Below, piece after piece: positions 36,859-45,631 of a stretch of 64,000 bases of DNA; positions within the stretch are counted from its first letter, which is position 1; each line of letters begins with the position of its first letter. Under the pieces are notes generated by a model, which was not told where the DNA came from, did no database searches, and was given only the letters and a program-made list of their open reading frames with translations. The position numbers were made by a program, and so were the translations under genes. Origin of the DNA: Pacificimonas sp963710205 (GTDB taxonomy: Bacteria > Pseudomonadota > Alphaproteobacteria > Sphingomonadales > Sphingomonadaceae); assembly GCA_963710205.1 (NCBI GenBank), contig CAVPZG010000005.1, positions 558,001 through 622,000 of the forward strand, read 5' to 3'.

Positions 36859-38391
36859 TCACGCCTCCGCGGGAAGATCGAAACGGGGAAAGACGCCTTC
36901 GGGCGTCGGTAGAACCGTGCCGGGTTTCAGCGATTTGACGAGCGCATCCAGATCGCGGTCCATCGGCGACACCCCCAGCTGGTCAAGCAGTCGCCCTGCC
37001 CCCTCGGGAATGGCAGGCTGCGCCAGGATGGCCAGGCGGCGGACGATATCGGCCGTGCGATAGAGAACGCTGCCCATCGCCTCCGGATCGGTTTTCTTCA
37101 GCGCCCAGGGTTCGCGTTTGGCGAAATAGGCGTTGGTGTCGCCGACCATCTTCCAGATCGCCTCCAGCGCAATGTGGATCGCATTGGCCCGCATGGCCCG
37201 GTCGACCTGGTTCGGCAGGTTCGACATGTCCATTTCGAGCACCGAGTCCAGCTTGATCGGCGGTGTCGGCTCCGGGATCACGCCGCCGCAATTCTTGGCG
37301 ATCATGCTGAGGCAGCGCTGCGCCAGATTGCCGAGGTCATTGGCCAGATCGCTGTTCGAACGTTGCACGATGGCCGCCTCCGAATAGCTGCCGTCGCCGC
37401 CGAATGGCACGTCGCGCAGCAGGAAATAGCGCAGCTGGTCGCGTCCATAAGTCTCGGCAAGTGCGAGCGGATCGACGACATTGCCCTGCGATTTCGACAT
37501 GCGCTGGCCATCCAGAAGGACGAAGCCATGGCCGAATACTGCCTTTGGCAGCTCGATCCCCGCCGACATCAGGAAGGCAGGCCAATAGATCGTGTGAAAC
37601 CGAACGACATCCTTGCCGATCACATGCAGGTCTGCGGGCCAGCGCTCCTGATAGTTTTCATTGGGATAACCGACCCCGCTAAGATAATTGCTTAGCGCGT
37701 CCAGCCAGACGTACATGACATGGTCCGGCGCATTCGGAACCGGCACACCCCAGTTGAAGCTGGTGCGGCTGATGGAGAGGTCGCGAAGGCCACCCTTCAC
37801 GAAATTCGCCATTTCGTTGCGGCGCGACGCGGGCTGGATGAAATCCGGCTGCTCCTCATAAAGCTTCAGCAGCTTCTCCTGATAGGCGCTCAGGCGGAAG
37901 AAATAGCTTTCCTCGACGGTCCATTCGACGGGCGTGCCTTCGGGAGACAGTTTCTCGCCCCCCTCCCCAGCCACAAGTTCCTTTTCATCATAAAAGGCCT
38001 CGTCGCGGACGGAATACCACCCCTCGTAACGGTCGAGATAAATGTCGCCGTTCGCCTCCATCCGGGTCCACAGATCCTGCGCGCAGGCATGATGACCGGC
38101 CTCGGTCGTGCGGATGAAACGGTCCTGGCTGATGTTGAGGCGGGCGCACATGTCGATGAAATTCGCCGCCATGCCATCGACATAGTCCTGCGGCGCCATA
38201 CCGGCCTTTTCAGCGGCGCGGGCGATTTTCATGCCATGTTCGTCAGTGCCGGTCAGGAAGAACACATCCTCACCGGCCAGCCGGTGATAGCGGGCGATCG
38301 CATCGGTGGCGATCGCCTCGTAGGCATGACCCATATGCGGCGGTCCATTGGGATAGGAAATCGCCGTGGTGATGTAGAATTTCGTTCTCAT
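36859..38391 (-). CDS. metG: Methionine-tRNA ligase
   Basis: Class I synthetase, 510 residues. HIGH-type motif NGPPHMGHAYEAIATDA, FLTGTDEHGMK, KMSKS-type GQRMSKSQGNVVDPL and a helical anticodon-binding domain. No C-terminal dimerisation domain is present. Start ATG 38391 overlaps the holB stop (ATGA). Confidence 0.97.
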   Translation of the reverse strand: MRTKFYITTAISYPNGPPHMGHAYEAIATDAIARYHRLAGEDVFFLTGTDEHGMKIARAAEKAGMAPQDYVDGMAANFIDMCARLNISQDRFIRTTEAGHHACAQDLWTRMEANGDIYLDRYEGWYSVRDEAFYDEKELVAGEGGEKLSPEGTPVEWTVEESYFFRLSAYQEKLLKLYEEQPDFIQPASRRNEMANFVKGGLRDLSISRTSFNWGVPVPNAPDHVMYVWLDALSNYLSGVGYPNENYQERWPADLHVIGKDVVRFHTIYWPAFLMSAGIELPKAVFGHGFVLLDGQRMSKSQGNVVDPLALAETYGRDQLRYFLLRDVPFGGDGSYSEAAIVQRSNSDLANDLGNLAQRCLSMIAKNCGGVIPEPTPPIKLDSVLEMDMSNLPNQVDRAMRANAIHIALEAIWKMVGDTNAYFAKREPWALKKTDPEAMGSVLYRTADIVRRLAILAQPAIPEGAGRLLDQLGVSPMDRDLDALVKSLKPGTVLPTPEGVFPRFDLPAEA

Positions 38392-39350
38392 GCCGCCAGT
38401 TGCCGTTCACTATTGAGACGCCCGACCAGCCGCGCCATCTGGAAGGCGACCACATTTGGATCGAGCGATTTCTGCAGCGCGTTGCGCGCCAGGTCGCGTG
38501 CCTCTTCCCATAGCGAAAGCGCCTCCGCAAGCCGCTCTGGCGGCACATGTTTCGCCGCATCCGCCAGATAGGCGGGGGCCAGTTCCAGAAACGCCTCGAA
38601 GCGCGGCTGGGCCGCCTTCAGCGCCAGTTCCTGGCCCAGCGACAGCGCGATGTCCCGCGCGCCCGCGTCCGAAGCCCTTTCCAGTTTCTCCAGCGCCGCC
38701 GTCAGGGCGGCGACCTGAAGGCCGGCGAATTTCAGGCCCCGTCCCGGCGCGCCGCCGGAAATCCGCACGAGCGCCTCCAGATCGGCGCTGTCCGCAAGCT
38801 CGGCCCCTATGACCTGCCGAACCTCCACATCCGGCAGCGGCCGGAAATTCAGCACACGGCAGCGCGACCGGACGGTCGGAAGCAGCCGTCCCGGCGCGTG
38901 GCACACGAGGAAAAACACCGTCTTTGCAGGTGGTTCTTCCAGCGACTTCAGAAAGGCGTTGGCCGAGGCGTTGTTCATTTCGCAGGCCGCATCGACCATG
39001 ACCACACGCCATGCCGACAGCGAAGGCGTCTGGTTGAGAACGGGGAGAAACGCCCGCACCTGATCGACGACGATATTCTGCGCCAGCCGGTCGCCCGTCT
39101 TCATCGGCTCGCGTTCGAGCCTGCGGAAATCGGGATGGGCGCGAGCGTCATATGCCGCCGCCTGTCTGTCGCCTTCCTCAACATCGAAAGACGCCGCACC
39201 CGACAGCACCATGCGCGCCGCCGCCTCCGCAAAGGTCCGTTTGCCGACGCCGCGCGGGCCGGACAGCAGCCAGGCATGATGCATCCGGCCGGATGCCCAG
39301 GCAGCCTCCAGCGTGGCCCGCTGGTCCCGATGTCCGATCAGCCGCGTCAT
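38388..39350 (-). CDS. holB: DNA polymerase III delta-prime subunit
   Basis: Clamp-loader subunit, 320 residues. P-loop-like LLSGPRGVGKRTFAEAAARM, sensor region MNNASANAFLKSLEEPPA and FFLVCHAPGRLLPTVRSRC, a typical delta-prime signature; no intact ATPase site is expected. ATG 39350 (MTRLIGHRDQ) overlaps the tmk stop. Upstream in-frame codons are antisense-like sequence and are left out. The tmk-holB-metG-tatD order is widely conserved. Confidence 0.94.
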   Translation of the reverse strand: MTRLIGHRDQRATLEAAWASGRMHHAWLLSGPRGVGKRTFAEAAARMVLSGAASFDVEEGDRQAAAYDARAHPDFRRLEREPMKTGDRLAQNIVVDQVRAFLPVLNQTPSLSAWRVVMVDAACEMNNASANAFLKSLEEPPAKTVFFLVCHAPGRLLPTVRSRCRVLNFRPLPDVEVRQVIGAELADSADLEALVRISGGAPGRGLKFAGLQVAALTAALEKLERASDAGARDIALSLGQELALKAAQPRFEAFLELAPAYLADAAKHVPPERLAEALSLWEEARDLARNALQKSLDPNVVAFQMARLVGRLNSERQLAA

Positions 39351-39967
39351 GGCAGGTGCGGCTCCACCGCCCGCCAAATCTCCGCGGCGACCGCCTCCAG
39401 AGGCTGTTCCGCATCGATCCGCACCATGCGGCTGTCTTCCCCAGCAAGGGCGAGAAAGCCCTCGCGCACCTTCTGGTGAAAGGCCAGCGTTTCCGCCTCG
39501 AAGCGCGCTTCCGTACCGCCGCGCCCCTTCGCCCGCGCCAGACCGGCCTCGACAGGAAGGTCGAGGAATATGGTCAGCACCGGCCACAGGCCGTCCGTGG
39601 CGATATCGTGCAGCGCCAGCAACGTCCCCATGTCCATGCCGCGCGCATGGCCCTGATAGGCGAGCGTCGAGTGGGCATAGCGGTCGCAAAGCACCCAGCT
39701 GCCCCGCTGCAAGGCGGGCTGAATGGCGCGCGTGACATGATCGGCGCGCGCAGCGTTCATCAGGAGCGCTTCGGTGCGGCCGTTCCAGCGCCCCGGCTCG
39801 CCCTCGACCAGCAGCGCGCGAATGGCCTCGCCGCCCGGTGTTCCCCCGGGTTCGCGTGTCGTCATGACGTCAATTCCGCGCGCGCCAAGCGTCCCGGCCA
39901 GTCGCGCGATCTGCGTGGTCTTTCCCGCGCCCTCCCCGCCCTCGAAACTGATGAAGCGTCCCGTCAC
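39347..39967 (-). CDS. tmk: Thymidylate kinase
   Basis: Phosphorylates dTMP to dTDP. 206 residues: P-loop FEGGEGAGKTTQIARL, TREPGGTPGGE, DRY motif VLCDRYAHSTLAYQG and a LID-like ARAKGRGGTE. The start is GTG 39967 (4 bp after the carboxypeptidase stop); longer upstream alternatives would overlap that gene. Confidence 0.95.
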   Translation of the reverse strand: MTGRFISFEGGEGAGKTTQIARLAGTLGARGIDVMTTREPGGTPGGEAIRALLVEGEPGRWNGRTEALLMNAARADHVTRAIQPALQRGSWVLCDRYAHSTLAYQGHARGMDMGTLLALHDIATDGLWPVLTIFLDLPVEAGLARAKGRGGTEARFEAETLAFHQKVREGFLALAGEDSRMVRIDAEQPLEAVAAEIWRAVEPHLP

Positions 39968-39971
39968 CGCC

Positions 39972-41117
39972 CTAGTTGAACAGGCGTCCGAAGCCTGCGG
40001 CGACGCGCCCGAAGAAGCCCGCCTCACCGACCGCTTCGGCGGCGACCAGATCGACGCGCTGTTCCGGCAGGCTGCCCGCCTTCACGCGAAGTTCACCGAC
40101 CTTGTCGCCCTTGGCGATGGGGGCCTGCAGCGGCCCCTTGTAAACCACCTTCGCCGTCACGTCGGCGACGATCGCCTTTGGCAGCGTAAGCGCCGCGCCC
40201 TCGGCGGCGACCAGGCCGACACGGTCCGCAGACCCCATGTGCACGGGCGCGGTGGCCAGGACCTTCGCGGGATCGAGTTTCTTGCCCTCAAACGCGCCAA
40301 AGGCCCATTCCATCATGCGCGTTGCCTCTGCGCGGCGGGAGGCTTCGCTGGTCAGCCCAGACACAACGGCGACGATGCGCCGCCCGTCCCGCTCCGCCGA
40401 GCCGGTAAAGCCATAACCCGCAGCTTCGGTATGTCCCGTTTTGAGGCCGTCCGCGCCCTTTACCGTATTCAGGATGGGGTTGCGGTTCGGCTGCGTGATC
40501 GGGTTGCCGCCGCCCAGGGTCTTGCCCCAGGTGAATTCCTTCCGCCCGTAGAATTTCCGGTAGAGTTCCGGATGGTCCATCGCGGTTCGCTCGGCGATCA
40601 TGGCAAGGTCATGCGGCGTGACATGCTCATTTTCGTGCGGCCAGCCATTTGCCGTCTCGAAATTCGATCCGGTGAGGCCGATTTTCTTTCCCATCGCGTT
40701 CATCACGTCCGCAAACGCACCCTCCGTTCCGGCGATACCCTCCGCCAGAACGATGGAGGCGTCATTGCCCGATGCCGTGACAATTCCGTGCAGCAGATTC
40801 TCGACGCTGACTTCCTCGCCGGAAGACAGGAACATCGTCGATCCCTGCGAATGCCATTTCGCCCATGTGTCCGGGCGCACTGTGAATTTCTGATCGAGCG
40901 ACAGCTTGCCCCGGTCGATCAGGTCGAACGCGACCAGAACGGTCATCATCTTCGCCATGGAGGCGGGCGGCATCTGTTCGTCCGCCGACCGTTCGAACAG
41001 CACCATGCCCGACGAGAGATCCTTCACATAGGCGAAGGGCGCGCTGGTCTCCAGGCTCTGCCCGCCGGCAGGGGCCGCAAGGGCGAGGGCAATAACGGAA
41101 ATCGCGGCAAGACGCAT
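39972..41117 (-). CDS. D-alanyl-D-alanine carboxypeptidase (PBP5/6 type)
   Basis: 381-residue secreted low-molecular-weight penicillin-binding protein trimming pentapeptides. Signal peptide MRLAAISVIALALAAPAGGQ; active-site SxxK in PPASMAKMMTVL, SGN in VTASGNDASIVLAEG, KTG in GLKTGHTEAAGY, then the PBP5 C-terminal beta domain. The final amphipathic segment (GFFGRVAAGFGRLFN) likely anchors it to the membrane. It follows rlpA by 23 bp. Confidence 0.94.
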   Translation of the reverse strand: MRLAAISVIALALAAPAGGQSLETSAPFAYVKDLSSGMVLFERSADEQMPPASMAKMMTVLVAFDLIDRGKLSLDQKFTVRPDTWAKWHSQGSTMFLSSGEEVSVENLLHGIVTASGNDASIVLAEGIAGTEGAFADVMNAMGKKIGLTGSNFETANGWPHENEHVTPHDLAMIAERTAMDHPELYRKFYGRKEFTWGKTLGGGNPITQPNRNPILNTVKGADGLKTGHTEAAGYGFTGSAERDGRRIVAVVSGLTSEASRRAEATRMMEWAFGAFEGKKLDPAKVLATAPVHMGSADRVGLVAAEGAALTLPKAIVADVTAKVVYKGPLQAPIAKGDKVGELRVKAGSLPEQRVDLVAAEAVGEAGFFGRVAAGFGRLFN

Positions 41118-41140
41118 CGGGAAAACCTTTTCACAAAAAA

Positions 41141-42040
41141 CTAGCTGATCGGATCGGACACGATCCGTGCGTCTTCATAACCCGCAGCGCGCAGCTTCGC
41201 CAGCGCCGTCTCCGCACCGGTAACGGTGGAAAACGGCCCCACACGAACACGCACCAGTCCGGTGTCGGATGCCTCGGTCAGAACTGGACCGACGCCCTCC
41301 ACCCCGGCGATCGCGCTGGCAAGCGCAGCGGCCCTGTCCGCGCTGGAAACGGCGGCGATCTGCACGAAGACGTTCACGCCAGCGGCAGGTGCGGCCGGCG
41401 CCGGAACGGGCGCTGCCGGTGCGGGCACATCCACCGAGCGCACCGCCACCGAAGGCGCAGGAGTCGGGGTTTCGGGTGTCATGACGTCAACGGGCGGAGC
41501 GGCAGGCGGCCGCGCAACCTGCGCGACAACGACGGGCGGGGATACCGGCGCCGGCTCCACCGGAACCGGCGCGGCGCCATCCGGATAAACGCGCGTCACC
41601 CGGACCCGCGCGACCCCTGCCCGCTGCATGTCGAGCATCTGCGCCGACCGCCGCGACAGATCGATGATGCGGTTGTGCGCGAACGGCCCGCGATCGTTGA
41701 CGCGGACCGTGATTTCCCGCCCGTTGTCCAGATTTTCCACCCTGACCCAGCTGGGCAGCGGCAGCGTCCGGTGCGCCGCGGTCAGGGCGTTCTGGTCGAA
41801 GCGTTCGCCATTGGCGGTCGGCTTCCCGTGAAAGTTCGGACCATACCAGCTGGCCGTGCCCGTTTCGCGGTAGTTGCGATCATCCTTCGGATAATAGGTG
41901 CGGCCATTGATCTGGTAAGGTTTTCCGATCTTTACCGCCCCGCCCTGCGAACCCGTCTGAACCCGGTCCGGTGATCCGGCACAGGCGCTAAGGGCGGCTA
42001 GTGCCGACCATATCGCCCAGCGTCCCCACCGAGACCGCAT
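41141..42040 (-). CDS. rlpA: RlpA-like septal lipoprotein with DPBB and SPOR domains
   Basis: 299 residues. The N-terminus MRSRWGRWAIWSALAALSAC ends in a lipobox Cys. The double-psi beta-barrel lytic-transglycosylase domain shows ASWYGPNFHGKPTANGE and VRVNDRGPFAHNRIIDLS with its catalytic Asp. A Pro/Ala/Val linker precedes a SPOR domain (VFVQIAAVSSADRAAALASA ... VRVRVGPFSTVTGAETAL). ATG 42040 begins the lipoprotein signal and lies within the 3' end of mltB, a 53-bp overlap. It probably cleaves naked glycan at the septum. Confidence 0.92.
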   Translation of the reverse strand: MRSRWGRWAIWSALAALSACAGSPDRVQTGSQGGAVKIGKPYQINGRTYYPKDDRNYRETGTASWYGPNFHGKPTANGERFDQNALTAAHRTLPLPSWVRVENLDNGREITVRVNDRGPFAHNRIIDLSRRSAQMLDMQRAGVARVRVTRVYPDGAAPVPVEPAPVSPPVVVAQVARPPAAPPVDVMTPETPTPAPSVAVRSVDVPAPAAPVPAPAAPAAGVNVFVQIAAVSSADRAAALASAIAGVEGVGPVLTEASDTGLVRVRVGPFSTVTGAETALAKLRAAGYEDARIVSDPIS

Positions 42041-43076
42041 AATAGTTGGAGCAGTTGTAGCCGAGGAGCGCGCGGTAGTTGACTGTGGCAAGATAGGCGT
42101 CCGTTCCCTGACCATCGACTTCGACCAGGCTAGCAAGCACATCGCCGGACGGGAACCGGTCAAATTCCCGGCTGCCCGCGACGGGCATGATCCCCATGGC
42201 GCGCCATTCGGAGATGGGGAGCATTTTCGAATGTTTGGCATAAACGCGGCTGCATTCGGTCGCGGGTGTCGTTTCCCGCACGGCCATACGGTCGAAGCCC
42301 GCCGGGACGCGCACCTTGACACCCCAGGGGATGCCCGCCTGCCAGCCATAATGTTTCAGATAATTGGCGATGGAGGCAACCGTATCCGTCTCGCTCGACC
42401 AGATGTTCGGCCTGCCGTCGCCGTCCGCATCGACGGCATGTTCCAGATAGCTGGTTGGCAGGAATTGCGGATTGCCGAGCGCCCCCGCCCATGACCCGAT
42501 CATCTGGTCGCGGCGCGCCTTGCCGCTGTCGATCATCTTGAGTGCCGCGATCAGTTCCCGCGTGAACAGCTCCTCGCGCCGCCCGTCGAACGCCAGCGTC
42601 GCCAGCGAGCGCACGGCATCGAAATCGCCGGTATAGCCGCCGTAATTGGTTTCCATGCCCCAGATGCCGAGAATGATGTTGCCATCGACGCCCGTCTCGG
42701 CTTCCGCCCTCGTCAGTACGGGATCGAGGGACACGGCAAGCCTGCGCCCCGGTTCGATCCTGGAGGGCACGAGCCGCCGTTCAAGATAGCCGGGCAGGAT
42801 AGGCCCCTCTGACACGCGATTGACCGGCTGGTCGCGGTCATAGGCGACCACACGGCTGTTGTAGGTGAGGCCGGTCAGTTCCCTGTCCAGGACATCCGCG
42901 CTCACACCTTCGGCCAGTGCCTTCGCGCGAAATCCGCGCAGCCAGTTCTGAAACGCGGGCGCGGCATTGGCCTGCGCCGCGCGATTCGGATCGCTGCGTT
43001 CCTGCGCGGAAACCGGGGATGCGCCAGCGGCAAGCGCCAGAAGCGCCAGGGCGGAGAATATTGTCTTTATCTTCAT
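41988..43076 (-). CDS. mltB: Lytic murein transglycosylase, MltB family
   Basis: 362 residues. Signal peptide MKIKTIFSALALLALAAGAS; SLT/MltB catalytic Glu in IILGIWGMETNYGGYTGD; EF-like HAVDADGDGRPNIW, SWAGALGNPQFLPTSYLEH and the C-terminal NYRALLGYNCSNYYAVSVG, all typical of soluble MltB proteins. ATG 43076 starts the signal peptide. It overlaps rlpA, giving a peptidoglycan-remodelling cluster mltB-rlpA-dac. Confidence 0.93.
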   Translation of the reverse strand: MKIKTIFSALALLALAAGASPVSAQERSDPNRAAQANAAPAFQNWLRGFRAKALAEGVSADVLDRELTGLTYNSRVVAYDRDQPVNRVSEGPILPGYLERRLVPSRIEPGRRLAVSLDPVLTRAEAETGVDGNIILGIWGMETNYGGYTGDFDAVRSLATLAFDGRREELFTRELIAALKMIDSGKARRDQMIGSWAGALGNPQFLPTSYLEHAVDADGDGRPNIWSSETDTVASIANYLKHYGWQAGIPWGVKVRVPAGFDRMAVRETTPATECSRVYAKHSKMLPISEWRAMGIMPVAGSREFDRFPSGDVLASLVEVDGQGTDAYLATVNYRALLGYNCSNYYAVSVGTLGDMVGTSRP

Positions 43077-43147
43077 GCGAATCGTCCTAGCGCGCCCAGC
43101 CTGCATTTACACTGAACATATCCGCGCGTTAAAGGCGCGGCCATTGC

Positions 43148-43237
43148 GGGCGGGTGGCAGAGCGGTTGAATGCACCAGTCTTGAAAACTGGCAAGGGTGC
43201 AAGCCCTTCGTGGGTTCGAATCCCACCCCGCCCGCCA
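43148..43237 (+). tRNA. tRNA-Ser (anticodon UGA)
   Basis: Acceptor stem GGGCGGG/CCCGCCC with discriminator G and encoded CCA; anticodon arm CAGTCTTGAAAACTG gives TGA; long variable arm (AGGGTGCAAGCCCTT region) typical of class II tRNAs; T arm GTGGGTTCGAATCCCAC. Accessory DNA starts directly downstream. Confidence 0.97.
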
Positions 43238-43312
43238 GTCACCCAGCAAACGGCCATGTCAGAGCAAATGCACCGCTGGCGAAATTCTGACGTTCGCCTG
43301 TGAGCATGAGGC

Positions 43313-43616
43313 ATGCCTCGCCCCGGAAGATCAGCCAGTCCGTTTCGCTATTTCACTTCCTCGCCTGCGGTGATCCGTGCGGCGGTGATGTTGTAGGTGA
43401 AATATCCGCTCAGTCTGCGCAACGTCGACGACCTGCTTGCCGAGCGCGGTATCGACATCCGCCATGAGACCGTGAGGCACTGGTGGAACAGGTTCGCACC
43501 GCTGTTCGCCGCCGAGATCCGGCAGAAGCGAGCTTCCGGTAATGGCGGGGGCACCTAGATGAGATGCATGTAAAGGTGAATGGCGAGATGCGCTCTCTAT
43601 GGCGCGCCGTCGATCA
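43313..43616 (+). pseudogene. IS6-family transposase remnant
   Basis: Starting at ATG 43313 the sequence codes PRPGRSASPFRYFTSSPAVI, an in-frame TAG at 43394, then KYPLSLRNVDDLL, ERGIDIRHETVRHWWNRF and AAEIRQKRASG. About 43540-43553 the frame changes and continues HLDEMHVKVNGEM, SLWRAVDH. This is the N-terminal third of an IS26/IS6100-like DDE transposase; it is dead through a stop codon, a frameshift and truncation. The stretch around 43268-43283 upstream resembles an IS6 end only loosely. The right part is missing and homology stops at about 43616, exactly where the beta-propeller gene ends. Confidence 0.85.
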
Positions 43617-44843
43617 CCCAACCAGAGCCGCATGGTGAAATCCGAGCCGTGGATCTGCACTTTTTGGCAGTGACGGCACGAATTCCTGCAAATCGGGCAT
43701 CGGCACATGAAGGCGCAGGCTGTTGTCCGGATAATTGTAGATATTGATATGGTTGAGCCCGCGATTGGCCGTGAAGAGCAGGCTCTGGTCGGCGGACAGC
43801 TGGCAACCATAAACGCTGTCGAGCAGCGAGAACCGGCTGACGCGCAGTGCGCCAAGGAAATGCTGTGAGTTGCTGAAGACATTGCCGCGCACGAACGTAT
43901 CGAACACCTGCGTGGCGACCTCTCGCGGGCGCTGGGTCAACTCGGCCAGCGCCGGCCGTTCGTCGATCATGCGGAACTGCGCGAAACCGTCCAGATCCAG
44001 AAAGATGATCGACTGGCTGCCGCCGTTACAGAAGATCAGTTCGCTATCCGACATGGTGATGTCGGAATTGACATGCGCGGGCGTCTCGCGCCCTGTCGCC
44101 CAGTGCCGGGTGACGCAGGCGGCGACGGGGTCTATTTCGAACACATATTCCTTCAGATATGCCATGCCCCATTCATGGTAATCCACGCGGTCCTGCGGCA
44201 CGACGCGGAACGATATGGCGTAGAACAACTCCTTCGTCCGGTGCGGCAGGACATGCCAGCAGGTCGCGGGCAGCGGCACGATTTTAATGCTTCCCGTTTC
44301 CATATCGCGGATACCGACATGACAGGCTTCCCCCCGCCTGCCATCCGCCGGACTGTCCATGGAGCCGTAGCAGAGATGACGGCCCGACCTGGTCAGCTTC
44401 ATCGCATGCGGCAGCTTCACGCCATGCGGTTCCAGCCGTTCCGGGGTCTCCAGCGCGTCGAGGGAAAAGCGATAGAAATGCGCGCCGATCGCCGTGATGA
44501 AATGATCGTCGTCCAGCCAGGCGAGATGCGTGCTGCCGTGCAGCGATGTGCGCGGCGTTTCGAACCGCAGTGTCGATATGCGCGCGCGCTCTTGCAAATT
44601 CGCAGGGTCGAAGAACAGCAGATGCTGACCGGCATTACCGAGGAATCCAGTCGTCGCCGACGGGTTTAGCGAACAGGCATGACCAGCCGCAATGCCATCA
44701 TAATAAACCACTTTCCAGGCATAGCTGTCATCTTCCGGATTGAAGTGGAACAGGCACATGCCTGCCATGCCCTCAAGGCCGTTCACGCCATTTCCGTCGA
44801 GCGCGATGTAAAAGGAAAGTGGATATTCTCGCAAAATGCCCAA
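43614..44843 (-). CDS. Beta-propeller-like protein of unknown function, C-terminus possibly cut by an IS6 remnant
   Basis: 409 residues without signal peptide or TM helix. Repeating beta-rich blades are seen, such as HVNSDITMSDSELIFCNGGS, YGCQLSADQSLLFTANRGLN and HLAWLDDDHFITAIGAHFYR, reminiscent of seven-bladed propellers in amine dehydrogenase heavy chains or lactonases. Several His/Cys motifs (GHACSLNPSATTGF, TCWHVLPHRTKELFY) could be a site. The last few codons reach the transposase remnant and the stop lies at its border, so the natural end may be lost. It is transcribed divergently from the eight-gene operon and may belong to the same system. Enzymatic role unknown. Confidence 0.6.
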   Translation of the reverse strand: MGILREYPLSFYIALDGNGVNGLEGMAGMCLFHFNPEDDSYAWKVVYYDGIAAGHACSLNPSATTGFLGNAGQHLLFFDPANLQERARISTLRFETPRTSLHGSTHLAWLDDDHFITAIGAHFYRFSLDALETPERLEPHGVKLPHAMKLTRSGRHLCYGSMDSPADGRRGEACHVGIRDMETGSIKIVPLPATCWHVLPHRTKELFYAISFRVVPQDRVDYHEWGMAYLKEYVFEIDPVAACVTRHWATGRETPAHVNSDITMSDSELIFCNGGSQSIIFLDLDGFAQFRMIDERPALAELTQRPREVATQVFDTFVRGNVFSNSQHFLGALRVSRFSLLDSVYGCQLSADQSLLFTANRGLNHINIYNYPDNSLRLHVPMPDLQEFVPSLPKSADPRLGFHHAALVG

Positions 44844-44986
44844 CCTCTCGATATCGGAAGACGTTACGCATACAATACGAAATACATTACATATTTTCTG
44901 CTGACCTTGTCATCATTTTATGTTATGCGCCAACAGATTGTCAGTTGTATCGCTTAACTCAACATCTGTTTGACTAGGGCAATCAC
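44844..44986. promoter_or_regulatory. AT-rich divergent intergenic region
   Basis: 143 bp between the divergent propeller and PAP2 genes, clearly richer in A/T than its surroundings (for example ACATATTTTCTGC, CATCATTTTATGTTATG). It is the only sizeable gap around the unknown operon and so should hold the promoters of both transcripts. I do not see a clear -35/-10 pair or operator. Confidence 0.45.
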
Positions 44987-45589
44987 ATGGCAAGATGGAC
45001 AGAATCTTCCAGATTTATGGGGCATATACGCGGACGCGCCCATGCGATGCGCGCACCGGTCGCCAATATGCTCGCCAGCTGTAATGCACGCGAGATCGAC
45101 AGCGTGCGCCGGTTCACGCTTCATCTTGAACGACCCACTGTCAGATGGATTGCCCTTGCCGCCAACCGGCTTTCCAATGGAAGCCTTTACATCATTATCG
45201 GCGCACTCTTCTGGTTTCTTTATGATATTCCGGTCGCGGTCATGGCTGCGGCGACCGCCATGGCGCTCAGCCACGTCCTCTATCCCTATATCAAGCGCCG
45301 CCACTGCCGCCGCCGCCCGTTTCGGTACGACCCGTCGATACCGTCGCTACTGCCGCCGCTCGACGAATATAGCTTCCCCAGTGGCCATATGATGAGCTGT
45401 GTTGCCGTGATGACACCGCTCTGCGTGGCGGTTCCCGCGATGCTGCCCTCCATGCTGCTGTTGCTGCTGCTGGTGGGCTGGGCGCGGATGGTGGCGGGCC
45501 ATCACTATCCGACCGACCTCTTGGGCGGCGGCATGCTCGGTCTGATGGCCGCCTTGCCGGTCGTCAGCCTGCAGATGAGCTATGGATGA
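44987..45589 (+). CDS. PAP2-family membrane phosphatase
   Basis: 200 residues, several TM helices (WIALAANRLSNGSLYIIIGA; LLPSMLLLLLLVGWARM). All three PAP2 signatures are present: KRRHCRRRP (KX6RP), YSFPSGHMM (PSGH) and RMVAGHHYPTD (RX5HX3D). Such enzymes dephosphorylate lipid phosphates or isoprenyl pyrophosphates. First gene of an eight-gene plus-strand operon; the next gene starts 42 bp on. Confidence 0.9.
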   Translation: MARWTESSRFMGHIRGRAHAMRAPVANMLASCNAREIDSVRRFTLHLERPTVRWIALAANRLSNGSLYIIIGALFWFLYDIPVAVMAAATAMALSHVLYPYIKRRHCRRRPFRYDPSIPSLLPPLDEYSFPSGHMMSCVAVMTPLCVAVPAMLPSMLLLLLLVGWARMVAGHHYPTDLLGGGMLGLMAALPVVSLQMSYG

Positions 45590-45631
45590 CGGCGAAGATG
45601 ATCTGAACGACTGCGCGCGCGGAGAAAAGAT

